Assembly (NCBI RefSeq): GCF_900116015.1
Contig: NZ_FOYH01000001.1
Location: 310,001-374,000, forward strand
DNA from: Enterobacter sp. kpr-6
Lineage (GTDB): Bacteria > Pseudomonadota > Gammaproteobacteria > Enterobacterales > Enterobacteriaceae
Direction of reading: 5' to 3'
DNA: 64,000 nucleotides
Shown here: positions 18,181 through 28,014 of the stretch, in pieces
Layout of the letters: each line of letters starts with the position of its first letter
Position numbering within the stretch: position 1 is the first letter of the stretch
Translations under genes and position numbers: made by a program
Notes under the pieces: model-generated
What the model was told of the DNA's origin: nothing
What the model saw: the letters and a program-made list of their open reading frames with translations, nothing else
Databases searched by the model: none

Positions 18181-19941
18181 TCAGTTAGCGATGAACCGTT
18201 TTTCATCCGTCAGAACCTGAAGCAGTAAACTGAGCTGCGGTTTCTGATCGCGGATCTTCTCGCCCTGGGCGTTCCAGGTCTGATAATTCCCGCTGTGATC
18301 CAGAACCAGCGTCATCTGCGGAGTGGTGATGGCCAGCGCCGTAGCGTTGGCGGCTGTAACCCAGTTATGACGGCGCGTGGCGTTAAACAGATCCTGACCC
18401 TGAGAGTATTCATTCGCTGGCGTATTGACCTGTAACAGGCGCTGCATCAGCGTGGTCATGACATCTTTATGATCGGTCAATTTATTGATGTGCTGCGCCG
18501 GTGTGCCCGGCCAGTGGATCACCAGCGGCACGTGCAGATTTGGCCGTGACCAGTCAAAAGTGCGCTCGGATTTATCGATCGCCATGCCGTGACCTGCGGT
18601 AATAATCACCACCGTTTTATCGAGCTTACCGGCGTCACGCAACGCGCTCAGCACGCGTTCAATCTGGTCGTCTACGTTACCCGCCGCGCGGGCATAACGA
18701 CGGGCAAAGCCCTGCTGATTGGTGTCTTCAAGCGACGTCCCATTCAGCGCAACCCACGAGAACCAGCGGTTATCTTCTTCGGCGTAGCGGCCCAGCCAGT
18801 TGATCCACTGATCGGCGGTCTGCTTGTCCGACTGCGATTTTGCCGCAGGCAGCGAGAAGTCAGAGAGCAACGCCTGACGATACAGCGCGCTGCTAAAGCC
18901 ATCGGAGGAGAAGAGGCCCAGTTGATAGCCCTGCTGATTCAGCGCGGTGATCAGCGCCGCCGGGGTGCGTGAAGAGAGTACACCATCCATATACGCCGGA
19001 GAAATGCCGTAAAACAGCCCGAAAAGGCCGCTGTCGGTGTTATTACCGGTGCTCATATGTTGCGTAAAACTAATGTTCTGTTCCGCGAAGCTGGCAAGCG
19101 CGGGCATCTGCTTCTCGTAACGGGAATAATTCAGCCCGTCGACGGTAATCAGCAGGACGTTTTGTCCCTGGCCCATATCGCGATAGCGCAATTCGCTCAG
19201 CGGATATTGCACCGATACCGCTTCCGGATTGCCTTGCTCCACCAGCCGACGCTGATACTCCTGCGCATCAAGCAGGCCGTGTTTTTCCAGAAAACGACGA
19301 GCGGTCATGGGGTAGGAGAGCGGCAGATTCGCGCGCTGCATGGTTACCGGGCGGTAAAAGTTAGCGTCAGCCCAGATATACATGACGTGCGAAGCGATAA
19401 ACGCCACAAAGAAAAATCCGGCGACGGGCTTGGCATAATGGCGGCGGCGCGTCAGGCTACGCAGTTTTTGCCAGCTCCAGGTCGCAAACAGCATCTCAAT
19501 GAGTAACACCACCGGCACGCTGATAAACATCAGTTGCCAGTCGCGCGCCATCTCATTTTGATCGGGGTTGATAACCAGTTCCCAGACGAGGGGATTAAGG
19601 TGCAGGTGAAAGCGGGTAAAGACTTCGCTGTCTATCAGCAGCAGCGTCATGCCCACCGTCGCCAGAATGGCAGACAGCAGACGCATCAGACGCTGCGACA
19701 TAATAATAAATGTCAGCGGAAACAGGATCAGCAGATAGGTGGCGAACACTAAAAAGCTGAAATGCCCGACAATGCTCAGGTACGAATAGATCCGCCCGAC
19801 AAGCGTTGTCGGCCAGTCGGCGACAAACAGGTAGCGGCTGCCGAATACCATGGACAACAAAATGTTGAACAAGGCAAACCAGTGCCCCCAGCTAACCATC
19901 TGGGAGACTTTTTCACGGTAGCGCTGACGATGAGTCACCAT
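18181..19941 (-). CDS. yejM: YejM/PbgA/LapC inner-membrane regulator of LPS synthesis
   Basis: YejM is an essential inner-membrane protein in E. coli that senses LPS and restrains LapB-FtsH degradation of LpxC, tuning lipopolysaccharide synthesis. The 586-aa product equals E. coli in length. Five membrane helices fill about residues 1-190, followed by a periplasmic alkaline-phosphatase-like (sulfatase-fold) domain beginning near NVLLITVDGLNYSR. The active-site residues of true sulfatases are not conserved in this family. It lies 18 bp downstream of yejL in the same direction. Confidence 0.95.
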   Translation of the reverse strand: MVTHRQRYREKVSQMVSWGHWFALFNILLSMVFGSRYLFVADWPTTLVGRIYSYLSIVGHFSFLVFATYLLILFPLTFIIMSQRLMRLLSAILATVGMTLLLIDSEVFTRFHLHLNPLVWELVINPDQNEMARDWQLMFISVPVVLLIEMLFATWSWQKLRSLTRRRHYAKPVAGFFFVAFIASHVMYIWADANFYRPVTMQRANLPLSYPMTARRFLEKHGLLDAQEYQRRLVEQGNPEAVSVQYPLSELRYRDMGQGQNVLLITVDGLNYSRYEKQMPALASFAEQNISFTQHMSTGNNTDSGLFGLFYGISPAYMDGVLSSRTPAALITALNQQGYQLGLFSSDGFSSALYRQALLSDFSLPAAKSQSDKQTADQWINWLGRYAEEDNRWFSWVALNGTSLEDTNQQGFARRYARAAGNVDDQIERVLSALRDAGKLDKTVVIITAGHGMAIDKSERTFDWSRPNLHVPLVIHWPGTPAQHINKLTDHKDVMTTLMQRLLQVNTPANEYSQGQDLFNATRRHNWVTAANATALAITTPQMTLVLDHSGNYQTWNAQGEKIRDQKPQLSLLLQVLTDEKRFIAN

Positions 19942-19959
19942 AAAATGTCGTCGTGTTCC

Positions 19960-20187
19960 TTAATGCGCGGGGTCGTCGTTAACCGAGGACTGGAGCGCCT
20001 GAGCAAAAGACCGTGCAATGGCCTGACGCTGAGCCGGAGCGATACTGGTATTGATAAGATTGGTCACCATATTTCCCAGAACCATCAGGGAAAGATCGGT
20101 TGGCGTCTTATGTTTTTCCAGCACGTTCGCCAGTTCACTCAGCAGTTGTTCAACGTGTTCATCACTGTAGCGGGAGATTTGTGGCAT
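19960..20187 (-). CDS. yejL: YejL conserved small protein (DUF1414)
   Basis: A 75-aa cytosolic protein of unknown function, nearly identical to E. coli YejL ([10 protein letters not shown] start, [17 protein letters not shown] in the middle). The ATG at 20187 is chosen by this homology; an in-frame upstream ATG at 20223 would add 12 residues but has no better ribosome site. It is the first gene of a yejL-yejM pair and is divergent from yejK. Confidence 0.9.
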   Translation of the reverse strand: MPQISRYSDEHVEQLLSELANVLEKHKTPTDLSLMVLGNMVTNLINTSIAPAQRQAIARSFAQALQSSVNDDPAH

Positions 20188-20330
20188 AAAATCGAAATCA
20201 GTCTGTTCATGAAAGGGCAACATATTACCGTAGAGACATCTTTTTTTCTGCTTTTTTATCCGCTAATGCACTGTTGCACTGTTCTCCCTGCAGTGGTTGA
20301 ATACCGCCCGGTCTAACAGGAGAGTTTATC

Positions 20331-21338
20331 ATGAGTCTGGATATCAACCAGATTGCCCTGCACCAGCTTATCAAGCGCGATGAACAAACCCTTGAGCTGG
20401 TGCTGCGCGATTCATTACTGGAACCGACGGCAACCGTCAACGATATGGTCGCAGAGTTGCATCGCGTCTATAGCGCAAAAAATAAAGCCTACGGTCTGTT
20501 TAGCGAAGAGAGCGAACTGGCACAGGCGCTGCGTCTGCAACGTCAGGGTGAGGAAGACTTTCTGGCCTTTAGCCGGGCGGCAACCGGACGCCTGCGCGAT
20601 GAGCTGGCAAAATACCCCTTTGCCGACGGTGGCATCGTGCTGTTCTGCCATTACCGTTATCTGGCGGTCGAATACCTGCTGGTCAGCGTGCTGAACAACT
20701 TAAGCAGTATGCGCGTTAACGAGCAACTGGACATCAGCTCCACGCATTATCTGGATATCAACCACGCGGATATCGTGGCGCGCATCGATTTAACCGAGTG
20801 GGAAACCAACCCGGAATCCACGCGTTACCTGACGTTCTTAAAAGGGCGGGTAGGGCGCAAAGTCGCTGACTTCTTTATGGATTTCCTCGGGGCGAGCGAA
20901 GGGCTGAACGCCAAAGCGCAAAACCGTGGCCTGTTACAGGCAGTGGATGACTTTACTGCCGAAGCCCAACTGGATAAATCTGAGCGGCAAAATGTGCGTC
21001 AGCAGGTCTACAGCTACTGCAACGAGCAGTTGCAGGCCGGGGAAGAGATCGAACTGGAGTCTCTGTCAAAAGAGCTGGCCGGTGTGAGTGAAGTGAGCTT
21101 CCAGGAATTTACCGCGGATAAGGGCTATGAGCTGGAAGAGAGCTTCCCGGCGGATCGCAGTACGCTGCGTCAGCTCACCAAATACGCGGGTAGCGGCGGC
21201 GGCTTGACGATTAACTTCGATGCCATGCTGCTTGGCGAACGTATTTTCTGGGATCCGGCAACCGACACCCTGACTATCAAAGGCACTCCGCCAAACTTGC
21301 GCGACCAGCTACAGCGTCGTCTGAGCGGCGGCAAATAA
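20331..21338 (+). CDS. yejK: YejK nucleoid-associated protein (NdpA)
   Basis: YejK is a 335-aa nucleoid-associated protein known to interact with DNA topoisomerases in E. coli. The product matches E. coli in length, with the typical [13 protein letters not shown] start and the [14 protein letters not shown] segment. CAGGAGAG precedes the ATG. It is divergent from yejL and ends at a bidirectional terminator facing rplY. Confidence 0.95.
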   Translation: MSLDINQIALHQLIKRDEQTLELVLRDSLLEPTATVNDMVAELHRVYSAKNKAYGLFSEESELAQALRLQRQGEEDFLAFSRAATGRLRDELAKYPFADGGIVLFCHYRYLAVEYLLVSVLNNLSSMRVNEQLDISSTHYLDINHADIVARIDLTEWETNPESTRYLTFLKGRVGRKVADFFMDFLGASEGLNAKAQNRGLLQAVDDFTAEAQLDKSERQNVRQQVYSYCNEQLQAGEEIELESLSKELAGVSEVSFQEFTADKGYELEESFPADRSTLRQLTKYAGSGGGLTINFDAMLLGERIFWDPATDTLTIKGTPPNLRDQLQRRLSGGK

Positions 21339-21345
21339 TAAAAAA

Positions 21346-21369
21346 CCCCGCCGGAGCGGGGTTTTTTTT
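21346..21369. terminator. Bidirectional terminator between yejK and rplY
   Basis: CCCCGC-CGGA-GCGGGG is flanked by AAAAAA on the left and TTTTTTTT on the right, so it can act as an intrinsic terminator for both convergent genes. Confidence 0.93.
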
Positions 21370-21382
21370 CAACCTGTTGCGA

Positions 21383-21667
21383 TTACGCGCGAACGAAGTC
21401 GATGTGAGTCAGTTTCGGCTTGAACGCGTGACGCTGTACAGCCTGCACTTTAACTTTTACTTCAGTACCGTCAACAACCAGGGTCAGAACTTCGCCGTAA
21501 AAACCTTCTTTGGCTTGCATGTTCATCACTTTGTCGTGATCCAGTTCAATCGCGATTGGGGCTTCAGTGCCACCATAAACGATTGCCGGGAACTTGTTAG
21601 CGGTACGCAGGCGGCGGCTCGCACCCTTACCCTGCTCTTTACGTGCTTGTGCTTCAATAGTAAACAT
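21383..21667 (-). CDS. rplY: Ribosomal protein bL25
   Basis: The 94-aa short form of large-subunit protein bL25, which binds 5S rRNA. It starts [20 protein letters not shown] and ends [15 protein letters not shown], as in E. coli, without the C-terminal Ctc extension. It is downstream of radD in the same direction but with 124 bp between, so it probably has its own promoter. GAGAGATTCAA precedes the start on the minus strand. Confidence 0.97.
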   Translation of the reverse strand: MFTIEAQARKEQGKGASRRLRTANKFPAIVYGGTEAPIAIELDHDKVMNMQAKEGFYGEVLTLVVDGTEVKVKVQAVQRHAFKPKLTHIDFVRA

Positions 21668-21791
21668 TTGAATCTCTCTTCAATGAGTTCCTGTTACAGG
21701 CGACCCAGCAACAGGCAGATGATCGGCTTTACGGTTGTAAAGCGGGCGGTATTCTATACTCGAAAGCCCGCTACTTCAACGAAAAGTGCCG

Positions 21792-23552
21792 CTAGCCGCG
21801 CAATTCATTGGCGCGTCGGTAACGTCCTTCGTAATCAAACACCTTTTCACGCACCTGCCAGAACTGCCCTTTTTTACGGGCGACCACAAAATCCGGGTGG
21901 CGCAGCAGCGCCTGTTGTGCCGTGATATCTGCCGCCACGATCCAGCGCAGCGGCACGCCCGGCGTGCGCGTGTGCGGGCGGATAAACAACTGCTCAAACG
22001 CGGTGCGCTGGGCAGGGGTTTGCAGGCGAAAGCGTTCGCTCACATCCGCGCCGTCTTCATCGTAATAGGTGACTTTCAGCCATTCGCCTTTTTCGTCTGC
22101 TCCGTGTTGTAACGTCATGCCGCCACAGCGCAGGACCAGCGCGTCTTTCAGTTTCAGCGCCGCTTTGAGCATATCGTCCGGGTCGACCAGCACCGTGTCG
22201 CATTCGCGGCAACGTCTTGCGGCGATATCATTCTCCGCGTTGCACTGCGGGCAGTTTTTGAAGCGAAAGCGGTAGTCACACTGGGCGCGGTGGCCGTCGT
22301 CATCTTCAAACCAGCCCTGACAGCGGCGGCCAAAATGCTCGATAAGCGTTCCGTCAGCGGTGGTTTTGCCCCAGAAGGTGTTGGCAAAGCCGCAGTCCGG
22401 GCAGAACACCTGCACCGGCACGTTGTCGCTTTTCCCTTTGGGCGCACCGACTTCCGGGGCGTAGAGATCGTGCGGGTTGCCCGCATAATCCAGAATCAGG
22501 CAATCGGTTTTGCCCGGTGCCAGTCGCAGCCCACGGCCCACAATCTGCTGATAAAGGCTGACAGATTCGGTCGGACGCAGGATGGCAATCAAATCCACAT
22601 GCGGCGCGTCAAAGCCGGTGGTCAGCACCGACACGTTCACCAGATAGCGAAACTGCTGGGCTTTAAACGCCTCAATCAGCGCATCACGCTCGTTACCCGG
22701 CGTGTCGCCGGTAATAAGCCGGGCATCGTCGGCAGGTAATAACCCGGTGATCTCGCGGGCATGTTCCACCGTGGCGGCGAAAATCATCACGCCCTTGCGG
22801 GTGGCGGCAAACTCTTCAATCTGGCTGATGATATGCGGAGTAATGCGCTGCTGCTTTTTCAGCTCGCCATTCAGGTCCGCTTCGCTGAACAGACCGTTGT
22901 TTTGCACCTTCAGGCGGCTGAAATCGTACTGCACCACGGGCATATCAAGGCGTTCCGGCGGCGTCAGATAGCCGTGCTTGATCATATAGCGCAGCGGCAG
23001 TTCATAAATGCAGTCGCGGAACAGCGCTTTTTCGTTGCCGCGCACCATGCCGTGATAATGAAACTGATAAATCCAGCCTTTACCGAGACGAAAGGGCGTG
23101 GCGGTCAGCCCAAGCAGGCGGATGTTTGGATTAACCGTGGCCAGATGCGCGAGGATCTGCTGATACTGGCTTTCGTCTTCATCGCTGATGCGGTGGCATT
23201 CATCGACGATCAGCAGGGAAAACTCCCCCTGAAAATGGTCAAGGTTACGCGCCACCGACTGCACGCTGCCAAACACCACTTTACCGTGGCTCTCTTTGCG
23301 CTTAAGTCCGGCGGCATAGATATCCGCCTCAAGACCGAGCGCCTGATATTTTGCATGGTTTTGCGCTACCAGCTCTTTAACGTGGGCGAGGACCAGCACG
23401 CGCCCACGCGCCACGCGGGCCAGTTCAGCGATCACCAGACTTTTGCCCGCCCCAGTGGGCAGGACAATCACCGCAGGTTGTTGGTGTTTTCGAAAATGGG
23501 CGAGGGTGGCATCCACCGCTTCGCGTTGATAGGGGCGAAGTGTAAAAGTCAT
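21792..23552 (-). CDS. radD: RadD superfamily 2 ATPase (YejH)
   Basis: RadD is an SF2 helicase-like ATPase that works with SSB and RecA in recombination and double-strand-break repair. The 586-aa product equals the E. coli length. It has the Q-motif region [13 protein letters not shown], Walker A PTGAGKS, the DECH box [11 protein letters not shown]-like LTATPF, and motif [16 protein letters not shown] cysteine-rich zinc-binding segment follows near residues 388-475 (CPDCG, CPQCN, CREC). An ERIC element lies just upstream of its start. Confidence 0.95.
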   Translation of the reverse strand: MTFTLRPYQREAVDATLAHFRKHQQPAVIVLPTGAGKSLVIAELARVARGRVLVLAHVKELVAQNHAKYQALGLEADIYAAGLKRKESHGKVVFGSVQSVARNLDHFQGEFSLLIVDECHRISDEDESQYQQILAHLATVNPNIRLLGLTATPFRLGKGWIYQFHYHGMVRGNEKALFRDCIYELPLRYMIKHGYLTPPERLDMPVVQYDFSRLKVQNNGLFSEADLNGELKKQQRITPHIISQIEEFAATRKGVMIFAATVEHAREITGLLPADDARLITGDTPGNERDALIEAFKAQQFRYLVNVSVLTTGFDAPHVDLIAILRPTESVSLYQQIVGRGLRLAPGKTDCLILDYAGNPHDLYAPEVGAPKGKSDNVPVQVFCPDCGFANTFWGKTTADGTLIEHFGRRCQGWFEDDDGHRAQCDYRFRFKNCPQCNAENDIAARRCRECDTVLVDPDDMLKAALKLKDALVLRCGGMTLQHGADEKGEWLKVTYYDEDGADVSERFRLQTPAQRTAFEQLFIRPHTRTPGVPLRWIVAADITAQQALLRHPDFVVARKKGQFWQVREKVFDYEGRYRRANELRG

Positions 23553-23580
23553 TGCATCTCAGTGTTCATCAGCTTGCTAA

Positions 23581-23707
23581 TATACCCGTCATACTTCAAG
23601 TTGCATGGGCGTTGGCAGCGCTCACTCACCCCAGTCACTTACCTTTGTAAGCTCCCGGGGATTCACTCCCTTGCCGCCTTCCTGCAACTCGAATTATTTA
23701 GGGTATA
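23581..23707. repeat. ERIC (intergenic repeat unit), full length 127 bp
   Basis: The element begins TATACCCGTCATACTTCAAG and ends GAATTATTTAGGGTATA, so the ends are the inverted repeat TATACCC/GGGTATA. The core CACCCCAGTCACTTAC and CTCCCGGGGATTCAC matches the ERIC consensus used for ERIC-PCR. The 127-bp length is that of a complete copy. It occupies the radD-rsuA divergent region and may affect either transcript. Confidence 0.92.
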
Positions 23708-23835
23708 GTATGCCACGGATCTTTTTCCCTTGAGCGATGCTCAGACGCCGTTATACTTAAACGGTAACACTGTACATTACTTCTTTTTTGGGCGCTCTGC
23801 CCGACTCCAGCATCATTACAGGCTAATAAGAATTC

Positions 23836-24543
23836 ATGCGACTTGATAAGTTTATCGCTTTGCAACTCGGCGTAAGCCGGGCTATTGCCGGGCGTGAAAT
23901 CCGTGGCAGCCGTATCACCGTTGACGGCGAAATTGTAAGAAACGCAGCGTTTAAACTCCTGCCTGAACACAACGTCGAGTTTGATGGCAATCCCCTGGCG
24001 CAGCAGAACGGCCCGCGCTATTTCATGCTGAATAAACCCCAGGGCTACGTCTGTTCAACCGACGATCCCGATCATCCGACCGTTCTCTATTTTCTTGATG
24101 AGCCTGTGGCGCATAAGCTGCACGCCGCCGGGCGTCTGGATATCGACACCACCGGTCTGGTGCTGATGACCGACGACGGGCAGTGGTCGCACCGCATTAC
24201 CTCTCCACGCCATCACTGTGAAAAGACCTACCTGGTGACGCTTGAATCCCCGGTCAGCGATGACACGGCAGAGCAGTTTACCCGTGGCGTTCAGTTGCAT
24301 AACGAAAAAGATCTTACCAAACCGGCACAGCTTGAGGTCATCACACCGACGCAGGTGCGTCTGACCATCAGCGAAGGCCGCTACCATCAGGTTAAACGCA
24401 TGTTTGCCGCCGTCGGTAACCGTGTGCTGGAACTGCATCGTGAACGTATCGGCGCGATTGCGCTTGATGACGATCTCGCCCCCGGGGAATACCGCCCGTT
24501 AACGGAAGAAGAGATCGCCAGCGTTGGGATGCCTTCTCGCTAA
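23836..24543 (+). CDS. rsuA: RsuA 16S rRNA pseudouridine(516) synthase
   Basis: RsuA converts U516 of 16S rRNA to pseudouridine. The 235-aa product (E. coli 231) has an N-terminal S4 RNA-binding domain ([20 protein letters not shown]) and the RluB/RsuA catalytic domain with Asp102 in [11 protein letters not shown]. It starts at the ATG after AATAAGAATTC, is divergent from radD, and is followed 15 bp later by bcr. Confidence 0.95.
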   Translation: MRLDKFIALQLGVSRAIAGREIRGSRITVDGEIVRNAAFKLLPEHNVEFDGNPLAQQNGPRYFMLNKPQGYVCSTDDPDHPTVLYFLDEPVAHKLHAAGRLDIDTTGLVLMTDDGQWSHRITSPRHHCEKTYLVTLESPVSDDTAEQFTRGVQLHNEKDLTKPAQLEVITPTQVRLTISEGRYHQVKRMFAAVGNRVLELHRERIGAIALDDDLAPGEYRPLTEEEIASVGMPSR

Positions 24544-24558
24544 CCTCAGGAGTTTTAC

Positions 24559-25755
24559 GTGACCACCAGGCAGCAATCTTCATTCAGTATCGTCTTTATC
24601 CTTGGCCTGCTGGCCATGCTGATGCCGCTCTCCATTGATATGTACTTGCCCGCGCTGCCGGTGATTGCTGAACAATTTGGCGTACCGGCGGGTAGCGCAC
24701 AGATGACGCTCAGTACCTATATTCTGGGCTTTGCGCTGGGGCAGCTTCTGTACGGGCCGATGGCAGACAGCATCGGGCGCAAACCGGTGATCCTTGGCGG
24801 TACGTTGATTTTTGCGGCGGCGGCGGTCGCCTGTGCGCTGGCGCAAAGCATCGATCAGCTTATCACCATGCGCTTCTTCCACGGGCTGGCAGCAGCGGCC
24901 GCGAGCGTGGTGATCAACGCCCTGATGCGCGACATTTACCCGAAAGAAGAGTTTTCGCGCATGATGTCGTTCGTCATGCTGGTCACTACCATTGCGCCGC
25001 TGCTCGCGCCGATGATTGGTGGGGCGGTGCTGGTGTGGTTTAGCTGGCATATGATTTTCTGGATCCTCGCCATTGCTGCGCTGCTGGCTTCGCTGATGAT
25101 CTTCTTCTTCATCAATGAAACGCTGCCGGTCGAGCGGCGGCAGAAATTCCATATCCGTACCACCATCGGGAATTTTGCCACCCTGTTTCGCCATAAGCGG
25201 GTACTGAGCTATATGCTCGCCAGCGGCTTTAGCTTCGCCGGGATGTTCTCATTCCTCAGCGCCGGGCCGTTTGTCTACATCGAGATCAACCACGTCTCGC
25301 CGCAGGATTTTGGCTACTACTTCGCGCTGAATATTGTCTTCCTGTTCATCATGACCATCATCAACAGCCGTTTTGTACGGCGGGTGGGGGCGGTGAATAT
25401 GTTCCGCACGGGGCTGTGGATCCAGTTTGTCATGGCGTTGTGGATGGTGCTTTGCGCCGCGTTCGGCGCGCCGTTCTGGACGCTGGTGATTGGTGTGGCG
25501 GCATTTGTCGGCTGTGTGTCGCTGGTGGCCTCAAACGCGATGGCGGTTATTCTCGATGAGTTTCCGCATATGGCGGGCACCGCGTCATCGCTGGCTGGCA
25601 CGTTTCGTTTCGGTATCGGGGCGATTGTCGGCGCGTTGCTGTCACTGGCGACATTTAACAGCGCCTGGCCGATGATCTGGTCCATCGCTTTCTGCGCCAG
25701 CAGTTCCATTCTGTTTTACCTCTACGCCAGCCGCCGTAAAAAATCCGCGCAGTAA
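24559..25755 (+). CDS. bcr: Bcr bicyclomycin/multidrug MFS efflux pump
   Basis: Bcr is a proton-driven major facilitator exporter of bicyclomycin, sulfonamides and dipeptides. The 398-aa product has 12 predicted membrane helices and the MFS motif [13 protein letters not shown] after helix 2. It starts at GTG (24559), with CAGGAG nine bases upstream, giving the family N-terminus (M)[15 protein letters not shown]. It probably shares a transcript with rsuA (15-bp gap). A hairpin follows the stop. Confidence 0.94.
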   Translation: MTTRQQSSFSIVFILGLLAMLMPLSIDMYLPALPVIAEQFGVPAGSAQMTLSTYILGFALGQLLYGPMADSIGRKPVILGGTLIFAAAAVACALAQSIDQLITMRFFHGLAAAAASVVINALMRDIYPKEEFSRMMSFVMLVTTIAPLLAPMIGGAVLVWFSWHMIFWILAIAALLASLMIFFFINETLPVERRQKFHIRTTIGNFATLFRHKRVLSYMLASGFSFAGMFSFLSAGPFVYIEINHVSPQDFGYYFALNIVFLFIMTIINSRFVRRVGAVNMFRTGLWIQFVMALWMVLCAAFGAPFWTLVIGVAAFVGCVSLVASNAMAVILDEFPHMAGTASSLAGTFRFGIGAIVGALLSLATFNSAWPMIWSIAFCASSSILFYLYASRRKKSAQ

Positions 25756-25764
25756 TCCTTTCGG

Positions 25765-25785
25765 AGGGGCAAAAAATGCCCCTTT
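25765..25785 (+). terminator. bcr terminator-like hairpin
   Basis: AGGGGCA-AAAAA-TGCCCCT followed by a short TTC tract ten bases after the bcr stop. The weak T-run makes termination likely but not certain. Confidence 0.65.
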
Positions 25786-25787
25786 CG

Positions 25788-25801
25788 TTGATGTATATCA
25801 A
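25788..25801. promoter_or_regulatory. Perfect FNR-consensus palindrome
   Basis: TTGATGTATATCAA matches the FNR consensus TTGAT-N4-ATCAA at all ten defined positions. TATTTT at 25823-25828 or TAAAAT at 25832-25837 could be a -10 at near-class-II spacing. The only downstream gene on this strand is yejG, about 275 bp away. Confidence 0.5.
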
Positions 25802-26075
25802 CCCCAAAACCGCACAATTGTTTATTTTATGTAAAATCTATTTATGTAAAAAGTCACACCTTTGTAGTTAAAAAGGTTGAGTTAGATCGCATAAACGGGT
25901 ACATATAGCCCGAAATATGATGTAACGCAGAGTGCTAACACCCTAATAATTAGGCTGCTAATCCGCATTGTGACTGGATGTAAGCGGTTACTGCATCGTG
26001 ACAGGACGACTTGTCAATGATGTGTTAATATAGATGTAAAATAATTGTGAAGTATCCAGGCTTCGGGGAAAGAAC

Positions 26076-26420
26076 GTGAATTCATTAAACCTCTCTATCG
26101 TGCATCGCTTGCCGCAGAATTATCGCTGGCTGGCAGGATGTGCAGGTTCAAAAGTTGAACCGATTCCGCAGAATGGACAGAGCGGTGATAATTGTCTGGT
26201 TGCGTTAAAGCTGCTGAGTCCGGACGGCGACAAAGCCTGGCCAGTGATGCATAAACTCAGCCAGGCCCTGAGCGACATTGAAGTGCACTGCTCGGTACTC
26301 GAATGCGAAGGCGAGCCGTGCCTGTTTGTGAACCGTCAGGACGAGTTCGCGGCGACCTGTCGCCTGAAAAACTTCGGCGTTGCTATCGCGGAACCTTTTT
26401 CTAATAACAATCCTTTCTGA
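26076..26420 (+). CDS. yejG: YejG conserved protein
   Basis: A 114-aa cytosolic protein of unknown function, equal in length to E. coli YejG and highly similar ([48 protein letters not shown]). The start is GTG at 26076, with GGGGAAAG upstream. It converges on yejF with only 3 bp between stop codons. Confidence 0.9.
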   Translation: MNSLNLSIVHRLPQNYRWLAGCAGSKVEPIPQNGQSGDNCLVALKLLSPDGDKAWPVMHKLSQALSDIEVHCSVLECEGEPCLFVNRQDEFAATCRLKNFGVAIAEPFSNNNPF

Positions 26421-26423
26421 GCG

Positions 26424-28013
26424 TCAGCTTAGCGCCAGTAGCTGACGCGTATAGGGCTGTTGCGGATCGGCAAACACGCGTTCGCACTCGCCCTGTTCCA
26501 CCACCTCTCCCTGCCGCAGCACCACGACCTGATGGCACAACGCGCGCACCACATGCAAATCATGGCTGATGAAAATGTACGCCAGGCGGTGCTTTTGCTG
26601 GAGCGACTTTAACAGCGCCAGGATCTGCGCCTGCACCGTGCGATCCAGCGATGAAGTCAGTTCATCAAGAATGATCAGTTCAGGCTTCAGAATGAGCGTG
26701 CGGGCAATCGCAATGCGCTGACGTTGCCCGCCGGAAAATTCTGCGGGGTAGCGATGACGCGTCTCCGGATCCAGACCCACTTCCATCATCACCGCTTTCA
26801 CCTGATCTTCACGCGCCTGCGGTGAAAGAGCAGGCTGATGCACGCGCAAGCCCTCTTCAATGATTTGCTGCACGTCCAGTCGCGGGTTGAGGGACGAGTT
26901 GGGATCCTGAAAAACCACCTGAATGCGGTGGCGAACCGGCAGCATTTTTTTGCGATCCCAGGCGTGCAACGGCTTGCCGTCAAACATAATCCGCCCTTCA
27001 GAGGCGATAAGACGCAGCAGGGCGAGGCCGGTAGTGCTTTTACCCGAACCGGATTCACCGACCAGCCCCAGCGTTTCGCCAGGACGCAGCCGGAAGCTGA
27101 CGTTATTAACCACCGATTTTTTGCCCACGACGCGGCGGAAAACCCCTTTACGCAGCGGGAAGGCGACGGCGAGATTGTCCACCTCCAGCAGCGGCGGCGC
27201 GTCGGCCTGTAAAGGGACCGGCTGACCGGACGGCTCGCTGTCGAGCAGGCGCTGAGTGTAAGGGTGCGCCGGGTGAGCAAGCAGGGTACAGGCGCGGTTT
27301 TGCTCCACGCACTGACCGTTGTGCATTACCGCCACGTTGTCGGCCAGTTTTTTCACAATGCTGAGGTTATGGGTGATAAACAACAGCCCCATGTTCAGCT
27401 CGTCGCGTAACTCGCGCAGCAGTTGCAGAATTTGCGCCTGTACTGAGACGTCAAGCGCGGTGGTCGGTTCGTCGGCGATCAATAACTCCGGGCGGGTCAG
27501 CAGCGCCATCGCGATCATCACGCGCTGGCGTTCGCCGCCGGAAAGCTGGTGGGGGAAATCAGCAAGCCGGGAGCGGGCATTGCGGATGCCGACCCGCTCA
27601 AGACAGTCGAGCATTTCACCGCGCGCGGCTTCACGGCGCATTCCGCGATGCAGCGACAGCACTTCATAAAGCTGTTTTTCCAGCGTGTGCAACGGGTTCA
27701 GCGACACCATCGGTTCCTGGAAAATCATCGCAATTTTGTTGCCCCGCACGCCGCGCAGCACCTGCTCACTGGCATGCAGCAGGGTTTCGCCATGAAACAG
27801 AATATCGCCGCCTGGGTATTCCACGGGTGGCGAGGGCAGCAGGCGCAGCACCGACAGGGCGCTGACGCTTTTCCCGGAGCCGGATTCACCGACCAGCGCC
27901 AGCGTTTCTCCGGCGTGGATGTGCAGCGACAGATCGCGCACCACGGTGCGCAGTTCATTTTGCTGACGAAAGGCAATGGTCAGGGAATCAATGCTGAGCA
28001 GGGGAGTGGTCAT
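26424..28013 (-). CDS. yejF: YejF dual ATPase of the YejABEF peptide importer
   Basis: YejF supplies two fused ATPase domains to the YejABEF importer of oligopeptides and microcin C. The 529-aa product equals E. coli. The ATG at 28013 is chosen by homology (MTTPLLSID) and by its one-base gap to yejE; the open frame extends further upstream but there it overlaps yejE. Domain 1 has Walker A GESGSGKS, LSGGERQRV and LLIADEPTTALD. Domain 2 has GESGSGKST and FSGGQRQRI, but its Walker B/D-loop reads LIILDELTSSLD, with Leu (CTG) where the family has Pro (CCG). Confidence 0.95.
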   Translation of the reverse strand: MTTPLLSIDSLTIAFRQQNELRTVVRDLSLHIHAGETLALVGESGSGKSVSALSVLRLLPSPPVEYPGGDILFHGETLLHASEQVLRGVRGNKIAMIFQEPMVSLNPLHTLEKQLYEVLSLHRGMRREAARGEMLDCLERVGIRNARSRLADFPHQLSGGERQRVMIAMALLTRPELLIADEPTTALDVSVQAQILQLLRELRDELNMGLLFITHNLSIVKKLADNVAVMHNGQCVEQNRACTLLAHPAHPYTQRLLDSEPSGQPVPLQADAPPLLEVDNLAVAFPLRKGVFRRVVGKKSVVNNVSFRLRPGETLGLVGESGSGKSTTGLALLRLIASEGRIMFDGKPLHAWDRKKMLPVRHRIQVVFQDPNSSLNPRLDVQQIIEEGLRVHQPALSPQAREDQVKAVMMEVGLDPETRHRYPAEFSGGQRQRIAIARTLILKPELIILDELTSSLDRTVQAQILALLKSLQQKHRLAYIFISHDLHVVRALCHQVVVLRQGEVVEQGECERVFADPQQPYTRQLLALS

Positions 28014-28014
28014 G

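Larger units (their letters stand above)
25756..26075. other. bcr-yejG intergenic region
   Basis: 320 bp without a gene. It holds the bcr hairpin (25765-25785), a perfect FNR-type palindrome (25788-25801) and the palindrome CCTAATAATTAGG (25942-25954). The rest is AT-rich and would form a long leader or promoter region for yejG. No small protein was convincing. Confidence 0.5.

Noticed and set aside
21741..21772. Inverted repeat AGCGGGC/GCCCGCT between radD and rplY as a new regulatory element
   Set aside because: It frames TATAGAAT, a likely rplY -10 on the minus strand, so a simple promoter or weak terminator explains it.
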